Source: Casuarius casuarius
Taxonomy: Eukaryota; Chordata; Aves; Casuariiformes; Casuariidae
Direction: 5' to 3'
DNA: 64,000 nt
Assembly: GCA_003342895.1 (NCBI GenBank)
Contig: PTFA01000041.1
Location: 5,661,271-5,725,270 of the forward strand
Shown here: in pieces, positions 62,398 through 64,000 of the stretch
How the letters are laid out: the number at the start of each line of letters is the position of its first letter
Position numbering within the stretch: the stretch's first letter is position 1
Program-made: the position numbers and the translations under genes
The notes under the pieces: model-generated
Told to the model about the DNA's origin: nothing
The model's input: the letters and a program-made list of their open reading frames with translations, nothing else
Database searches by the model: none

Positions 62398-64000
62398 ATT
62401 TCAGGCGCTTGACTAGTCTGTGGAAACCGTGAATATATGCAGTTTTTTCAAACCTAGTTAAAAATTTGATTTGACATGGTTCCAACAACCAAATCAAGGC
62501 TTTCTGTGCAGATTTAAGAAATATATATCAAGCTTTTTTATTTGCTCCTTACTTTGGTAGAGTATAAACATTTGGTAAATAGTTAATACTCCCTGAATCA
62601 ACATCTTTAAGTCACTAATTTTTGTCTAATATTTTTAAAATCCTGATTTAGGTATACCAGATGCAATGTCTGATCTTGTCTTTTCATTTAAGTTTGAACC
62701 TAAAGTCTAATTATCCTGTATGACAAAGGATGCCTTTGCAAAGTATGTAATTTGAGTAGCTGCTGAGGTCTTTGTCATGTCAGTGGTACACTTGAAATGT
62801 CCGAAATTTTTGGATATTACGATTAAACTAGTTCAATTTATCTTCTTGATATGGTTATGGCATTAGTTATGTGATAAACATAAAATCTTTCACTGTAAGC
62901 AATACTTAGATATTATTTCTTTATGTTCTTAGTGTGCACTAACACAGCAAAGGAGGATTTACAGAAAGAATATGTGAATTAGAATCTAGCTCTTACGCTT
63001 TCTGTAGTGATTATGTAGCTGATCATCTTTTGTGCCTTTGAAAATCTTGTGTCAGAGTCAAAGCTTTTTCTTAAATGGAAAAAAAAAGGCTTTCTACCAT
63101 TTTGTTGAGTGAAGTTGTTTAAAGTCTGTGTTTACATTTCCAATTCTGCAAAATGCGTACAGTGAAAACTGTTTTACTGAACTGTGGAAAAAATATTGAA
63201 TCAGAACCTGATTTTTCCCTGAACTTAAATATAATCTGCTTTGGGAGTAGTTCCATTTATTTTCCTATTCTATTTGAGAAGTGGTAGCAGGATCTGAATC
63301 ATAATGTTTGGAAGGAAGTTTAAAGTCTTTAGAAAACTATAAAATATTATTAAGTGTGTAATTAATTGCACAAACTCACAGTCTTCCTAATGGGCTTACT
63401 TTGTTATTGCAGTTAAAAGAGAAGTTATATTGCTCTAGGAAATACATTTTTGTAAATTTTGAAACCACAGCAATTTAGATAACCATAATCTAGGCTAAAC
63501 TATATTATGAGTTGCTGCATTACAAGGATACCATGTAAAACCACTTCATACTGTAAGAGGTAACACCTTTCTGTAGACAAATAATAACCATGGGAAATCA
63601 AGTGGAGATGTAGAAGAAATCATATATATATAAAAGAGGAAGCTGACTATATGTAAATCATCAAGTTAGGGAAGTGCTATTTTTATTGTCTTTGCTATTA
63701 ATTAATACTGTCAAAAAAAATGGTTTGTTTGTTTCATTATTGGGTATCAGGGAGGAGTCAGAGAAAAAAGTCCATTCCCTAAGAACTCTGAATTAGTGAC
63801 TGAGTTTCGTTTGGCACTCTCAGATGCCATAGACCAGGGTAACAAAGAAAGCTTTCAGTTTGCCTTACTGTTGAGGCTCACTGAAACCCCAGAGAGTGGG
63901 ACTGAAGGAAGAGTTTGGGCAGAGCCTTGGGGGGCAATTAAATAATTTATGTTTCTGTTTGTTTTTCACTGAAAGACAACACAAAGTTTGGAAAAGACAC

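Larger units (their letters stand above)
44063..64000 (+). other. Intronic sequence to the right end
   Basis: AT-rich DNA with the individual repeats, hairpin and exon-like segments listed separately. ORFs are short, apart from a 169-codon minus-strand frame at 55504-56013. That frame contains a low-complexity LDLFFFFYY stretch from a poly-A tract and has no recognisable domain. No verified exon. Confidence 0.45.

Overview
The window looks like vertebrate nuclear DNA, most likely from a bird and at least a sauropsid. It has one dense CpG island at the left edge. This is followed by about 62 kb of AT-rich, stop-codon-rich DNA with few repeats and no long open frame. The recognisable mobile elements are 5'-truncated, heavily decayed CR1-type LINE fragments. 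One of them (about 35.1 kb) resembles the CR1 3' tail typical of birds, and others resemble the older CR1/L3-like families shared by turtles, crocodiles and birds. I see no bacterial genes, operons, CRISPR arrays, tRNA or rRNA genes. The species call comes from remembered repeat families, not from a database match.

Layout: 1-1640 is a CpG island containing the probable promoter and first coding exon of a plus-strand gene (ATG at 566, donor at 626). That exon encodes a short arginine-rich leader with no acidic residues that looks like a mitochondrial targeting sequence. A second small exon at 4788-4849 joins it exactly in phase and encodes an acidic stretch. I do not recognise the protein and give no gene symbol. 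From 4850 to the right end everything appears to be intron, apart from a few weak exon-like segments: 32851-32984 (its phase fits exon 2), 56528-56644 and 59322-59428. The rest of the gene would then lie to the right of the window.

The intronic part holds CR1 fragments at about 8.1, 23.6, 35.1, 38.0-38.6, 42.3-43.6, 43.65-44.06 and 46.8 kb. It also holds several older degraded amniote repeats, simple-sequence tracts, short tandem duplications, a pair of 72-bp copies 94% identical to each other (44453-44524 and 46165-46236), and a perfect 13-bp-stem hairpin at 62368-62397. A CpG-enriched patch at about 39.46-40.22 kb stands out from the AT-rich background and may be regulatory.

I found no convincing new multi-gene biological system. 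The observations most worth checking are the unidentified leader-plus-acidic protein start, the in-phase candidate third exon, the complementary deletions in the adjacent CR1 copies at 42-44 kb, the 72-bp repeat pair, the hairpin, and the G/C-palindromic minisatellite inside the CpG island.
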